From the NCBI GenBank assembly GCA_900544625.1, contig UQVR01000005.1, forward strand, positions 1 through 53,752: DNA of 53,752 bases, read 5' to 3'. Both the position numbers and the translations under genes were made by a program. Below are positions 45,549 through 53,546 of this stretch, piece by piece. This stretch comes from an uncultured Mycoplasmatota bacterium. GTDB lineage: Bacteria > Bacillota_I > Bacilli_A > RF39 > UBA660. How positions within the stretch are numbered: position 1 is the first letter of the stretch; every line of letters begins with the position of its first letter. The notes under the pieces are model-generated. The model searched no databases. It was not told the DNA's origin and saw only the letters and a list, made by a program, of their open reading frames with translations.

Positions 45549-46001
45549 ATGGATTATATAGTTTATAGAAAAGAAACTTGTAAAATTATAGAAAAAGAAG
45601 ATGGATATTATAGGTTAGTACCAGTTAATGATACTTCAATAAAATACAAAGTGCCAGTTGATTCTAACTTTTTGAAAAAAGTAATTACAAAAGAAGAAAT
45701 TGATAGATTATTATTAGAAATACCTGAAATAAATACTATTGATCTTGGAGAAAAACAAATTGAACAAGAATATAAAGAGTTAATGAAAAGTGGAACTCAT
45801 GAAGATTTAGTAAAAATTATTAAAACATCTTATTTAAGAAATCAAATAAGAATTCTTAATAATAAAAGAATTAGTGAAATAGATGATGAATACTTTAGAA
45901 GAGCAGAAAAATATTTATATGAAGAAATTGGTATAGTATTAAATTTATCTTTTGAAAATACAAAAGAATATATAATTAACAAATTAAAAAAAGCAAATTA
46001 G
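45549..46001 (+). CDS. CarD/CdnL-type transcription regulator
   Basis: This is a 150-residue protein. The N-terminal part DYIVYRKETCKIIEKEDGYYRLVPV...KYKVPVDS matches the RNA-polymerase-interacting (RID) Tudor-like domain of CarD, CdnL and TRCF. The C-terminal helical part (THEDLVKIIKTSYLRNQ..., DEYFRRAEKYLYEEIGIVLNLSFENTKEYI) matches the CarD C-terminal domain. CarD proteins bind the RNAP beta subunit and stabilise open complexes. The frame opens at 45516, but GGATGAGGT at 45536-45544 points to ATG 45549. It converges with tmcAL over a shared terminator. Confidence 0.85.
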   Translation: MDYIVYRKETCKIIEKEDGYYRLVPVNDTSIKYKVPVDSNFLKKVITKEEIDRLLLEIPEINTIDLGEKQIEQEYKELMKSGTHEDLVKIIKTSYLRNQIRILNNKRISEIDDEYFRRAEKYLYEEIGIVLNLSFENTKEYIINKLKKAN

Positions 46002-46025
46002 TTTTTAATAACTGGTTTGCTTTTT
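45988..46025. terminator. bidirectional terminator between carD-like gene and tmcAL
   Basis: AAAAAGCAAA (45988-45997) / TTTGCTTTTT (46016-46025), long AT-rich loop. The two coding ends overlap by 4 nt inside it. Confidence 0.7.
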
Positions 46026-47107
46026 AATTCAAATAGAAAAGTATTTGTACTATTAATTAAATCGTATATTAAACTAGCTTGAAGTTCATACTTAAAAGTA
46101 TTTGATTTTGTATTAACACCATTAGGAATAACAATACTATTTTTTATTTTATTTAAATAATTTAAACCTTTTTTGTCAAATCCTAATATTTTTGTATAAT
46201 CAATTACTTTTAAATTATCAGATTTTTTAAAACCAACAAGAATATGTATAAACATTCTATTTATTTTATTATAGGTATATCTTTTAGTCTTAATTAATTT
46301 TATAAATTCATCTAAATTATTAGCTTTTATAACATATTTTTTTAATCTATATTCAATTCCTTCATCAACATCTACATAATTTTGAAGATTATCATCGGTC
46401 ATAATTTTAGCTTTTAATAATTTAAAAAATAAAGAATAATCAATTCTAATAAGATTATCAATTACATCATTAGGAAGGTATTTAGAGATATCTTCGTTTA
46501 CTTTCATTTTACTTCTAATATTTGATGCACTTACAATATTTTCGTTGCTTTTTGTATCATGATAGCAATTTGTTCTAAGAATGCATTCTGGAGTAATATC
46601 AAAATTGTTTTTAATTATAGATTTTATATAAGATATTCCAAGTAAGTCGTTAGGATTAAAATCAAAATCTACATTACAAGCTTTAGCTAAAGCAGAGGGA
46701 TAATTATAGCCTTCATCTAAATATAATTTTACATTTTTATCAAAATTATTATCGAATTGTAATTTTGCAATTCTTGAAAGTGTTTTTATATCATTACATT
46801 CACTACCAAAAATAATTTTATTTACATGATAATTATTTAATAATTTAATACTTATATCTGCGAAAACATCAGCACTTTGAGTTCCGTAAATAAAAGGTAA
46901 TTCCAAAACAATGTTTACTCCATAATCCAAAGCAATTTTAGTTTTTTCTTCTTTAGTTAAGATTGATATTTCCCCACGTTCCAAAAAATATCCATTTAAT
47001 ACTAAAATTAAAATAGAATCAGGATATTTTTCTTTTATTTTTTCTATATGATAAATATGACCATTATGAAATGGATTATATTCTGCAATAATACCAATTA
47101 CATCCAT
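45998..47107 (-). CDS. tmcAL: tRNA(Met) cytidine acetate ligase TmcAL
   Basis: TmcAL makes N4-acetylcytidine at the wobble base of elongator tRNA-Met from acetate and ATP (YlbM family). The 369 residues begin with VIGIIAEYNPFHNGHIYHIEKIK, the HxGH nucleotidyltransferase motif. LNGYFLERGEISILTKEEKTKIAL, LELPFIYGTQSADVFA, PNDLLGISYIKSI and SASNIRSKM follow, as in the family. Two ATGs are adjacent (47110, 47107); AAGGAGG better fits the second. It lies 11 nt downstream of the thioesterase gene on the same strand, so the two probably form an operon. Confidence 0.93.
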   Translation of the reverse strand: MDVIGIIAEYNPFHNGHIYHIEKIKEKYPDSILILVLNGYFLERGEISILTKEEKTKIALDYGVNIVLELPFIYGTQSADVFADISIKLLNNYHVNKIIFGSECNDIKTLSRIAKLQFDNNFDKNVKLYLDEGYNYPSALAKACNVDFDFNPNDLLGISYIKSIIKNNFDITPECILRTNCYHDTKSNENIVSASNIRSKMKVNEDISKYLPNDVIDNLIRIDYSLFFKLLKAKIMTDDNLQNYVDVDEGIEYRLKKYVIKANNLDEFIKLIKTKRYTYNKINRMFIHILVGFKKSDNLKVIDYTKILGFDKKGLNYLNKIKNSIVIPNGVNTKSNTFKYELQASLIYDLINSTNTFLFELKSKPVIKN

Positions 47108-47118
47108 CATTGACCTCC

Positions 47119-47469
47119 TTAATCTATATAAAAATATGTACCATTCATAGTTGCAACTAGTTTATCTAAATCATTTTTAATAGTTGCTTGCAAAACACAA
47201 GTTTTTTTGCCATCTTTAATAATTTTACAAGTTGCAATTAAATATTTTCCAACGCCAGGAGATATAAAGTTAATTGAAGAATTCAAAGTTACAGCATTTT
47301 TTCCTAGGCTTTTTATTTTAACTCCCATAGCTGTATCACCAATGCTAAAAATAAGACCACCATGAACAATATTAAACGGATTTAAAGTTTCACCGGTAAT
47401 TTTAACTTTAACTCTTATATCATCATCATTTATTATTTCCATATTATTATAATTTATAAAATCTTTCAT
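47119..47469 (-). CDS. PaaI-type hotdog thioesterase
   Basis: This is a 116-residue single hotdog domain. NPFNIVHGGLIFSIGDTAMGV carries the HGG motif and the following Asp of PaaI-like acyl-CoA thioesterases. The strands VTLNSSINFISPG and LIATCKIIKDGKKTCVLQATI complete the fold. The substrate is unknown. AAGAGGTAA precedes the ATG on the minus strand. First gene of a two-gene unit with tmcAL. Confidence 0.87.
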   Translation of the reverse strand: MKDFINYNNMEIINDDDIRVKVKITGETLNPFNIVHGGLIFSIGDTAMGVKIKSLGKNAVTLNSSINFISPGVGKYLIATCKIIKDGKKTCVLQATIKNDLDKLVATMNGTYFYID

Positions 47470-47496
47470 TTTTTTTACCTCTTTAAGATTATACCA

Positions 47497-47525
47497 TTTA
47501 AAAAAGGATTAGTAAATGATATAAT
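47497..47525 (+). promoter_or_regulatory. miaA promoter
   Basis: TTTAAA (47497-47502), 17 bp, TATAAT (47520-47525) with extended TGA. Confidence 0.6.
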
Positions 47526-47542
47526 GTTATTGGTGATACCTC

Positions 47543-48397
47543 ATGAAAATATTTATAATGGGACCTACGGGGGTAGGGAAAACAAAATTAAGTGTCGAAC
47601 TTGCGAAAATATATGATGCATATATAATAAACTGTGATGCAGTGCAAGTTTATAAAGGGTTAGATATTGGTAGTGCTAAAGTTACTGAAGAAGAAAAATG
47701 TGGAATAAAACACTTCCTTTTTGATATAAAAAATCCAGATGAAGAATACAGCGTAAAAGATTATCAAACGGACTTAAGAAATCTTTTTGATAAATACTCA
47801 AAAAAAAATCTTATTATAGTAGGTGGAACAGGATTATATGCTACCGCCGGAGCATATGATTACAGATTTAATGATGAAGAAAAGAAAGATTATAGTAACT
47901 ATTCTTTAGAAGAACTTTATAAACTTGCTAAAGAAAAAGATATTAATTGTAACATAGATAAAAATAATAGAATACGTTTAGAAAGATTTTTACAAAAAGA
48001 TTTAACATCTTTAGTAGAACCAACACTTTTATACAATGATGCTATTTTTATTGGTCTTACAACATCTAGAGAAAATCTTTATAAAATAATAAATAAAAGA
48101 GTAGATAAAATGATTGATAATGGACTAGTTCAAGAAGTAAAAAATCTATATACAAACTATCCAAAAAGCAAAATATTAAAAAGAGCAATTGGTTATAAAG
48201 AAATAATAGATTATTTAGATAATAAAATTACATTAGAAGAAGCAGTTGATGAAATAAAGAAAAACAGTAGGCACTACGCTAAAAGACAATATACATGGTT
48301 TAATAATAAGATGGATATAAAATGGTTTGAAGTAAATTTTAATTATTTTAATGAAACAATAGATAATGTAAAGGATTACTTAAATTCTTGTAAATAA
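47543..48397 (+). CDS. miaA: tRNA dimethylallyltransferase
   Basis: MiaA adds an isopentenyl group to A37 of tRNAs that read UNN codons. The 284 residues are slightly shorter than usual. The P-loop GPTGVGKTKLSVELAK is at 6-21; NCDAVQVYKGLDIGSAK, HFLFDIKNPDEEYSVKDYQ, VGGTGLYATA, NRIRLERFL and the C-terminal RAIGYKEIIDYL...RHYAKRQYTWF follow. TTGGTGAT lies 7 nt before the ATG. Confidence 0.96.
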   Translation: MKIFIMGPTGVGKTKLSVELAKIYDAYIINCDAVQVYKGLDIGSAKVTEEEKCGIKHFLFDIKNPDEEYSVKDYQTDLRNLFDKYSKKNLIIVGGTGLYATAGAYDYRFNDEEKKDYSNYSLEELYKLAKEKDINCNIDKNNRIRLERFLQKDLTSLVEPTLLYNDAIFIGLTTSRENLYKIINKRVDKMIDNGLVQEVKNLYTNYPKSKILKRAIGYKEIIDYLDNKITLEEAVDEIKKNSRHYAKRQYTWFNNKMDIKWFEVNFNYFNETIDNVKDYLNSCK

Positions 48398-48432
48398 TAA
48401 CAATTTATGATATAAATAAAAGGGTGATAAAA

Positions 48433-49653
48433 TTGAATAAAAAGAAAAGTGGAATATTAATATTATGGATTAGTTTATTTATGCTTTTTACGTTTTTAGT
48501 ATTTTATATTATAGGTAATAATAGCAATTATTTAGTAAAAAATATATTTAAAAATATTTCTTTAATATTAATTATACTAAGTATAATAGGTTTTGTAATA
48601 GGATTAATTATAATAATAAAAAATAGAAATCATAAATCTTTTGGTAAAGTGAAAATATGTATTATATCCATAATCATAGCACTTTATATGATTGGATGTT
48701 CAACATTTCTTTATATTTTATATGGCTCATTTAATGGTTTTAGAGATTGGCTAATTACAACTGCTATGGCAACAATGAGGCATCAATATTATTGTAAATG
48801 GTTTTATAACGATGAACAAATAAAAGAAGTTTTGGATAATAATTTCATTGATGATAAAGGTATGGAAACAGACCCATCTCTTATAAATCATGAGAAAGTT
48901 ACTGATTATAAAGATGAATATGAAAAAGCTATATTAGATAGAAAAGATAATGAATTATATAAAGTTATTAATTTTGAAGTTAATGGTTGTAAAGCATATT
49001 TGGGAGTAGTATATGATGCTAGCAAAATAAAGGTTGGTTATTCAAAATGGCTAGGAAGAAGTGGTCAATATGTGTATGATATGGCCAAAGAACAAGGTTC
49101 AATTCTTACAATCAATGGTGGTGGATTTCTTGACCCAGGACATAATACAAAGGGAGAAAATCCAGTAGGTATAACAATTGCGAATGGTAAAATTATTACT
49201 AACCGAAGTTTAGAAGGTTCAAGTTATGGTCTTATTGGTTTTAATGAAGATAATACTTTAGTGTTACTACATAATGTAACTGGAGAAAGTGCTCTAGAAA
49301 TGGGAGTAAGAGATGCAGTTACAATGGCACCATTTTTAATAGTTAATGGAAAACCAGCATTTACAAAAGGTAATGGTGGCTGGGGCTACGCAGCTAGGAC
49401 GGCCATTGGCCAAAGAAAAGATGGAATTGTATTATTTTTAGTAATTGATTCTAATCACACTAGAACAAAAGGAGCTTCAATGAAAGATTTAGTGGAAATC
49501 ATGCAAAGATATGGAGCCGTAAATGCAGCAAACTTAGATGGGGGAACATCTTCAGCAATGGTAGAAAATGGCATAATGATAAATGACCCAATAGATTCTG
49601 TAGGAAGACATAGAACCAGAGGTATACCAACAGTATTTAATGTAATACCGTAA
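48433..49653 (+). CDS. phosphodiester glycosidase (NAGPA-domain) membrane protein
   Basis: The protein has about 406 residues. Three TM helices (about 5-25, 36-56, 72-92) are followed by an extracytoplasmic PF09992-type domain: TINGGGFLDPG, NPVGITIANGKI, SYGLIGFNEDNTLVL, the conserved RTAIGQRKDGIVLFLVIDS, and AANLDGGTSSAMV near the end. The family removes sugar-1-phosphodiester-linked groups and acts on envelope glycans; the exact substrate is unknown. AGGGTGATAAAA is followed by TTG 48433, the same AGGTGATAAAATTG-type start used by yqzL; the GTG at 48424 lies in the ribosome site. Confidence 0.87.
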   Translation: MNKKKSGILILWISLFMLFTFLVFYIIGNNSNYLVKNIFKNISLILIILSIIGFVIGLIIIIKNRNHKSFGKVKICIISIIIALYMIGCSTFLYILYGSFNGFRDWLITTAMATMRHQYYCKWFYNDEQIKEVLDNNFIDDKGMETDPSLINHEKVTDYKDEYEKAILDRKDNELYKVINFEVNGCKAYLGVVYDASKIKVGYSKWLGRSGQYVYDMAKEQGSILTINGGGFLDPGHNTKGENPVGITIANGKIITNRSLEGSSYGLIGFNEDNTLVLLHNVTGESALEMGVRDAVTMAPFLIVNGKPAFTKGNGGWGYAARTAIGQRKDGIVLFLVIDSNHTRTKGASMKDLVEIMQRYGAVNAANLDGGTSSAMVENGIMINDPIDSVGRHRTRGIPTVFNVIP

Positions 49654-49680
49654 AAAAAACTAGCATATGCTAGTTTTTTT
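49653..49680. terminator. symmetrical bidirectional terminator
   Basis: Perfect palindrome AAAAACTAGCA/TGCTAGTTTTT centred at 49666, flanked by A and T runs. Confidence 0.9.
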
Positions 49681-49762
49681 TATATTGTAATTTCAACCGC
49701 ACCATTTAATATAATTTTAACAGATAATAAAAATCGTTTTCCAAATTATACGTTAAGGTATA

Positions 49763-50710
49763 TTAATTAAACTCTAAATAATAAAGACTATTAAAGTTAT
49801 GTTCTTCTATAACAGTTTCACCATCATCAGCATCTTTTACTTCTTCAGTTGTCTTTAAAAAATAAGTATGAAATAGATAATCTTTACCATCATTACTAAC
49901 TGGATCATCCCAAGTTAAATCAAGATGTAACCATTCATCATTAACTTTTACTGCATTCCAAATATGTCCAGTTGCAGAATAACTAATTTCATCTGGTGTT
50001 GTAGCAATTTTATAATTATCAAATCCCATTTTTGTTAAGAATATAGCCATTAAATCTGTATACCCATTACAAGTTGCATAACCCTGAAATAAAGGACCAT
50101 AGGCATTAAAAGACTCATATTTACTATTACCAGTTAAATTTCTTTCTACATCATATTTAGTATTATTTATAATATAGTCGTGAATAGTTCTTATTTTTTT
50201 AGTATCATTCATATTATCTTTAATTAAGCTTTTTAGAATTTCATCGGTCTTAGTATCAATTTCTTTAATTTTTTCACTATCATATAAATAAAAAACTTTT
50301 AAATTAATTTCTCCTGAATCAGATATACTAGACTTTACATTAGTAAAATTATTAAAAGGATGAACATAATTATTTAAATGCGTTAATATTAGTTCATCTC
50401 CACTAATTTGTGAAACATCTTTAATACAATTTTTATATTCTTTAGGACAATAAAATGTAAATTGATCCCAACCATTGTTGATAACGGAATAATAAATATT
50501 AAATAAATCTTGTAAAGAATAGGGGATATAATTATCAGTCTTTTCAACATATAAATAATGACCATCTTTAGAATATTTATTTACCTCTTTTAAGTTTATT
50601 TTAGGAGTTCCTCCGAATACTGATGCTAATTTATCACTAATTGGATTAATAAAATAAAAAGTTGTTGTTAATATAATAATAGAGATAAAAGGTATTATCA
50701 TTTTCTTCAT
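49763..50710 (-). CDS. secreted or membrane-anchored transglutaminase-like protein
   Basis: This is a 315-residue protein. The N-terminal hydrophobic segment (3-20) is a signal peptide or anchor. The C-terminal half is a transglutaminase-like domain with the complete triad in order: GYATCNGYTDLMAIFL (Cys about 213), GHIWNAVKVN (His about 246) and LDLTWDDP (Asp about 261). Such exported proteins are proteases or cross-linkers of the envelope; the substrate is unknown. GGTGCAACG precedes the ATG weakly. It lies 53 nt downstream of rpsT on the same strand, with a terminator between. Confidence 0.87.
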   Translation of the reverse strand: MKKMIIPFISIIILTTTFYFINPISDKLASVFGGTPKINLKEVNKYSKDGHYLYVEKTDNYIPYSLQDLFNIYYSVINNGWDQFTFYCPKEYKNCIKDVSQISGDELILTHLNNYVHPFNNFTNVKSSISDSGEINLKVFYLYDSEKIKEIDTKTDEILKSLIKDNMNDTKKIRTIHDYIINNTKYDVERNLTGNSKYESFNAYGPLFQGYATCNGYTDLMAIFLTKMGFDNYKIATTPDEISYSATGHIWNAVKVNDEWLHLDLTWDDPVSNDGKDYLFHTYFLKTTEEVKDADDGETVIEEHNFNSLYYLEFN

Positions 50711-50740
50711 CGTTGCACCTGCCTTATATATATAATATCA

Positions 50741-50769
50741 AAAAAAAATAAAGTAAACAATTGTTACTT
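50741..50769 (-). terminator. rpsT terminator
   Basis: Minus strand: AAGTAA (50769-50764) / TTACTT (50756-50751), then T-rich TATTTTTTTTT. Confidence 0.7.
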
Positions 50770-51027
50770 CATATTTTTAATTTTTTGTGTCAATCTAGAT
50801 TTTTCTCTGTCAGCAGTATTTTTCTTAATTAAACCTTTGCTAACTGCTTTATCTGTATATTTTTGAATATCTTTATTTAATTTATCTGCTTCTTCTTTAT
50901 TTGCAGCAGCGATAGCTTTTTCGCAGTTCTTAATAAGGTTTTGAACACGCATTTTTAGTTCATGATTATTTTCTGTTTTTTTAGCAATAACTTTTACAGC
51001 TTTTTTTGAACTTTTAATATTTGGCAT
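50764..51027 (-). CDS. rpsT: 30S ribosomal protein S20
   Basis: S20 is an early-binding 30S protein. The 87 residues begin MPNIKSSKKAVKVIAKKTENN and show the three-helix pattern with LIKNCEKAIAAANKEEADK, AVSKGLIKKNTADREKSRL. GGAAGGAGC is before the ATG. In Bacillus rpsT lies beside gpr-spoIIP; here one DUF2974 gene separates rpsT from spoIIP and gpr is absent. Confidence 0.96.
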   Translation of the reverse strand: MPNIKSSKKAVKVIAKKTENNHELKMRVQNLIKNCEKAIAAANKEEADKLNKDIQKYTDKAVSKGLIKKNTADREKSRLTQKIKNMK

Positions 51028-51122
51028 AATCCAGCTCCTTCCTTGTTTCTTAATAATTTTAACAAATATTTACATATTTAGCAAGCAAATTTATCATAAA
51101 TTTAATATTTTCTATTAAATAA

Positions 51123-52187
51123 TTAATTATTATCGTTATTTTGTCCACTATTATTTATAAATGCTTTAAACATTTCTAATAGTAGCTTTCTATCCTCATT
51201 TGATAAATTAGAGGTTTCTTTTAAAATATTTTTAATTTTAACTAAATCAACTTTTTTAAGTTCACTTTTTAAAACAAATCCAGCATTATAAATTATTGTA
51301 AAAAATAAATTTACAAATCTTTTAATTTCTTCTTTAGAAAATTTATTTAAAATATCTTCAATTTTAATATGAATTTTTTTAGAATAATCTGATAAATTAG
51401 CAGTTATAAATTTATTATCTTCCCACATCCATGTATGTAGATCATGTTGAAATACTTGATAAGCATTGCTTTTTACAATCTTTTTGTCCCCGACAGAGTC
51501 AAAAATCATGCCTACGATACTTTCATATGGATAATAATTCTTAATTTTTTTATCAATTTTTTTTAATTTTTTAGATTTTCTTACTTCTGGTAAAAATCCT
51601 GGACCATCAAAATTAAATACATAATCAACTTGATATTTTTTTACAAAATTTTGTTCCATACAAGAAGCTATTGCCAAATTTCCACCTTTAGAATGTCCAC
51701 CCACATAAACAACAAAATCATTAACAAAAATATTTTTTTTTAAGTATTTAATTGCTTCAATTTGTGCAGGTATTGGGTACATATATCCCATTTTAAAATT
51801 TTCTTCCCATCCCACCAGTTCATCATCAGTACCTTCAAACGCAATGAATTTAAAATGTTTAGGAACTTTAATTGTTATAGCACCAAATTGTGTTTCATTG
51901 TTTACTAGTTTTTTATAATTAGTAATTATATTATTTTTATATCTATTAGATTCAGCCATAACCTTAAAAAGTTTCTTATTTTCTTCCATAAATTTATTTT
52001 TATCTTTTAATAAAAATCTATTTTCTGATTTTAAATAAGCATCTTTTAAAATTGTCGGTTCATTTATAATTCCCATAAAATTTAAATAAGGTAATATCGT
52101 ATATATGGCAGCATCAACTTCATTAAAAGGATATTCATCAAATGTTTTATCTCCACAATTTTTTACATATTTAACTAAGTTACTCAT
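51123..52187 (-). CDS. DUF2974 (Mbeg1-like) alpha/beta hydrolase
   Basis: The protein has about 354 residues. The lipase-like core shows ATIKVPKHFKFIAFEGTDDELVGWEENF, then the nucleophile elbow VVYVGGHSKGGNLAIA (GxSxG, Ser about 166) and VFNFDGPGF, as in Mbeg1-like DUF2974 proteins. No signal peptide is present; the enzyme is presumably cytosolic. The last 100 residues are helical. The frame opens with GTG at 52196, but this is part of the AGGTGAT ribosome site; the ATG at 52187 (MSNLVKYVKN) is preferred. Divergent from spoIIP. Confidence 0.85.
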   Translation of the reverse strand: MSNLVKYVKNCGDKTFDEYPFNEVDAAIYTILPYLNFMGIINEPTILKDAYLKSENRFLLKDKNKFMEENKKLFKVMAESNRYKNNIITNYKKLVNNETQFGAITIKVPKHFKFIAFEGTDDELVGWEENFKMGYMYPIPAQIEAIKYLKKNIFVNDFVVYVGGHSKGGNLAIASCMEQNFVKKYQVDYVFNFDGPGFLPEVRKSKKLKKIDKKIKNYYPYESIVGMIFDSVGDKKIVKSNAYQVFQHDLHTWMWEDNKFITANLSDYSKKIHIKIEDILNKFSKEEIKRFVNLFFTIIYNAGFVLKSELKKVDLVKIKNILKETSNLSNEDRKLLLEMFKAFINNSGQNNDNN

Positions 52188-52241
52188 AAAAATCACCTAT
52201 AAATATTATAAACTAAAATATTTTTAATTTAAAGTATTCCT

Positions 52242-52270
52242 TTCGACAAATTATATTCACTTATTATAAT
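52242..52270 (+). promoter_or_regulatory. possible spoIIP promoter
   Basis: TTCGAC (52242-52247), 17 bp, TATAAT (52265-52270). It reads as sigma-A; no clear sigma-E or sigma-F pattern was found. Confidence 0.4.
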
Positions 52271-52292
52271 ATAATGTATTAAAGGTGATTGT

Positions 52293-53234
52293 ATGACGAG
52301 ATTAAAATTAAGAAATGGTTTTAAAATGAAGTTTTTAAAATTAATATTAGTAGTCATTATTATAATAATTTCCTTTGTAATTACATTTAAAGTATTATAT
52401 GACAAAATAGAAATAAAAGTGGATAACAATACATATATAGATTTTTTAGTTAAAGATACATTTAGTAACTACAATTTAAATGATATAAAAAGATTATCTT
52501 CAACTGAATTTTTACTAAAATATTCTTTTGGAATAGAGAAAGTAAATACCGGTACAAATGTTGATATAGTTACACCAGTAATAAAAGATAAAGAAGAAAA
52601 AAATACTAATAGTAAGCCAAAAGTTTATATTTTTAATACACATCAAACCGAAGGATATAATAGTAATTTTTTAGAAGCATTTAACATTAACAATACTGTA
52701 TATTTGGCTAGTCATATTCTGGGTGAATACTTAAGTGATTTAGGAGTTGCAACAATAGTAGAAGAAAATAGCATCATAGATGTTTTAAATACGAATGGTT
52801 GGAAATATGGATATAGTTATAAAGCAAGTAGAATTCTTTTAGAAAACGCTTATAAGAAAAATCCTAGTCTAGATTTTTTTATAGATTTACATCGTGATGC
52901 TGCATCATATGATAGAACGGTTACAGAAATAGATGGAAAAAAATATGCCAAAATACTATTCGTGGTAGGACTAGAACACGAAAATTATGAACCCAATTTA
53001 CAATTAGCTAAAACATTAAATGAAAAGATAAAAAAAATAGCTCCGACATTAAGCCGTGGAGTTTTAGAGAAAAAAGGTCCTGGGGTCAATGGAAAATACA
53101 ATCAAGACTTTAACAAAAATACAATTCTTATAGAAGTGGGAGGTCAATATAACTACATAGAGGAGGTGAACAATACTCTAAAAATAATTTCCAAAGTTAT
53201 TTATGAGTATTTAGAAGATGAAAAAGAAAATTAA
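52293..53234 (+). CDS. spoIIP: stage II sporulation protein P (SpoIIP)
   Basis: SpoIIP is the peptidoglycan amidase/endopeptidase that, with SpoIID and SpoIIM, drives engulfment of the forespore. Of its 313 residues, an N-terminal TM helix (about 14-36) is followed by a linker and the SpoIIP domain: FNTHQTEGYNSNF (zinc His and Glu), FFIDLHRDAASYDRTVTEI (second zinc His), FVVGLEHENYEPNL, and ILIEVGGQYNYIEEVNNTL with the late catalytic Glu. AAGGTGAT lies before the ATG. It is followed, with 17-nt overlap, by a small YqxA-like gene. Confidence 0.93.
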   Translation: MTRLKLRNGFKMKFLKLILVVIIIIISFVITFKVLYDKIEIKVDNNTYIDFLVKDTFSNYNLNDIKRLSSTEFLLKYSFGIEKVNTGTNVDIVTPVIKDKEEKNTNSKPKVYIFNTHQTEGYNSNFLEAFNINNTVYLASHILGEYLSDLGVATIVEENSIIDVLNTNGWKYGYSYKASRILLENAYKKNPSLDFFIDLHRDAASYDRTVTEIDGKKYAKILFVVGLEHENYEPNLQLAKTLNEKIKKIAPTLSRGVLEKKGPGVNGKYNQDFNKNTILIEVGGQYNYIEEVNNTLKIISKVIYEYLEDEKEN

Positions 53235-53541
53235 TTGGTTTAAAAAATTTTTAACGATTTCTTTCATCATATTTATGGGACTCTACATTTCAAGCATAAG
53301 TGGTTTTTACGAAGCAAAATTAAGTAATAAAGTTGCTTTAACAGACGAAGCAATAAAAGAATTTGAAAATGATGTAATTGAAGGCAAAATTATTGATGTT
53401 AATACTTATATAAATAACAAAAATGTGGATTACAGTAATAAATTTACTGAATCTGGAGAAAAATTAAGCGAAGCCGTAACTAAAATTCTTACCGAAGGTT
53501 TCAGTGGAGCTTGGGACGCCATTAAAGTTTTATTCTTTTAA
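53218..53541 (+). CDS. small membrane protein, YqxA-like by position
   Basis: This is a 107-residue protein. A basic start MKKKINWFKKF and one TM helix (about 11-29) are followed by a mostly helical outer part ending in a hydrophobic amphipathic helix (GFSGAWDAIKVLFF). In Bacillus the gene after spoIIP is yqxA (DUF3679; TM helix plus C-terminal helix), so this is a candidate orthologue; residue-level similarity is too weak to be sure. The ATG overlaps the end of spoIIP by 17 nt, which implies coupled expression during sporulation. Confidence 0.55.
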   Translation: MKKKINWFKKFLTISFIIFMGLYISSISGFYEAKLSNKVALTDEAIKEFENDVIEGKIIDVNTYINNKNVDYSNKFTESGEKLSEAVTKILTEGFSGAWDAIKVLFF

Positions 53542-53546
53542 AATAA

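Noticed and set aside
52229..52429. Minus-strand ORF of 66 codons over the spoIIP start
   Set aside because: It is the complement of the spoIIP N-terminus and TM helix, with no ribosome site.
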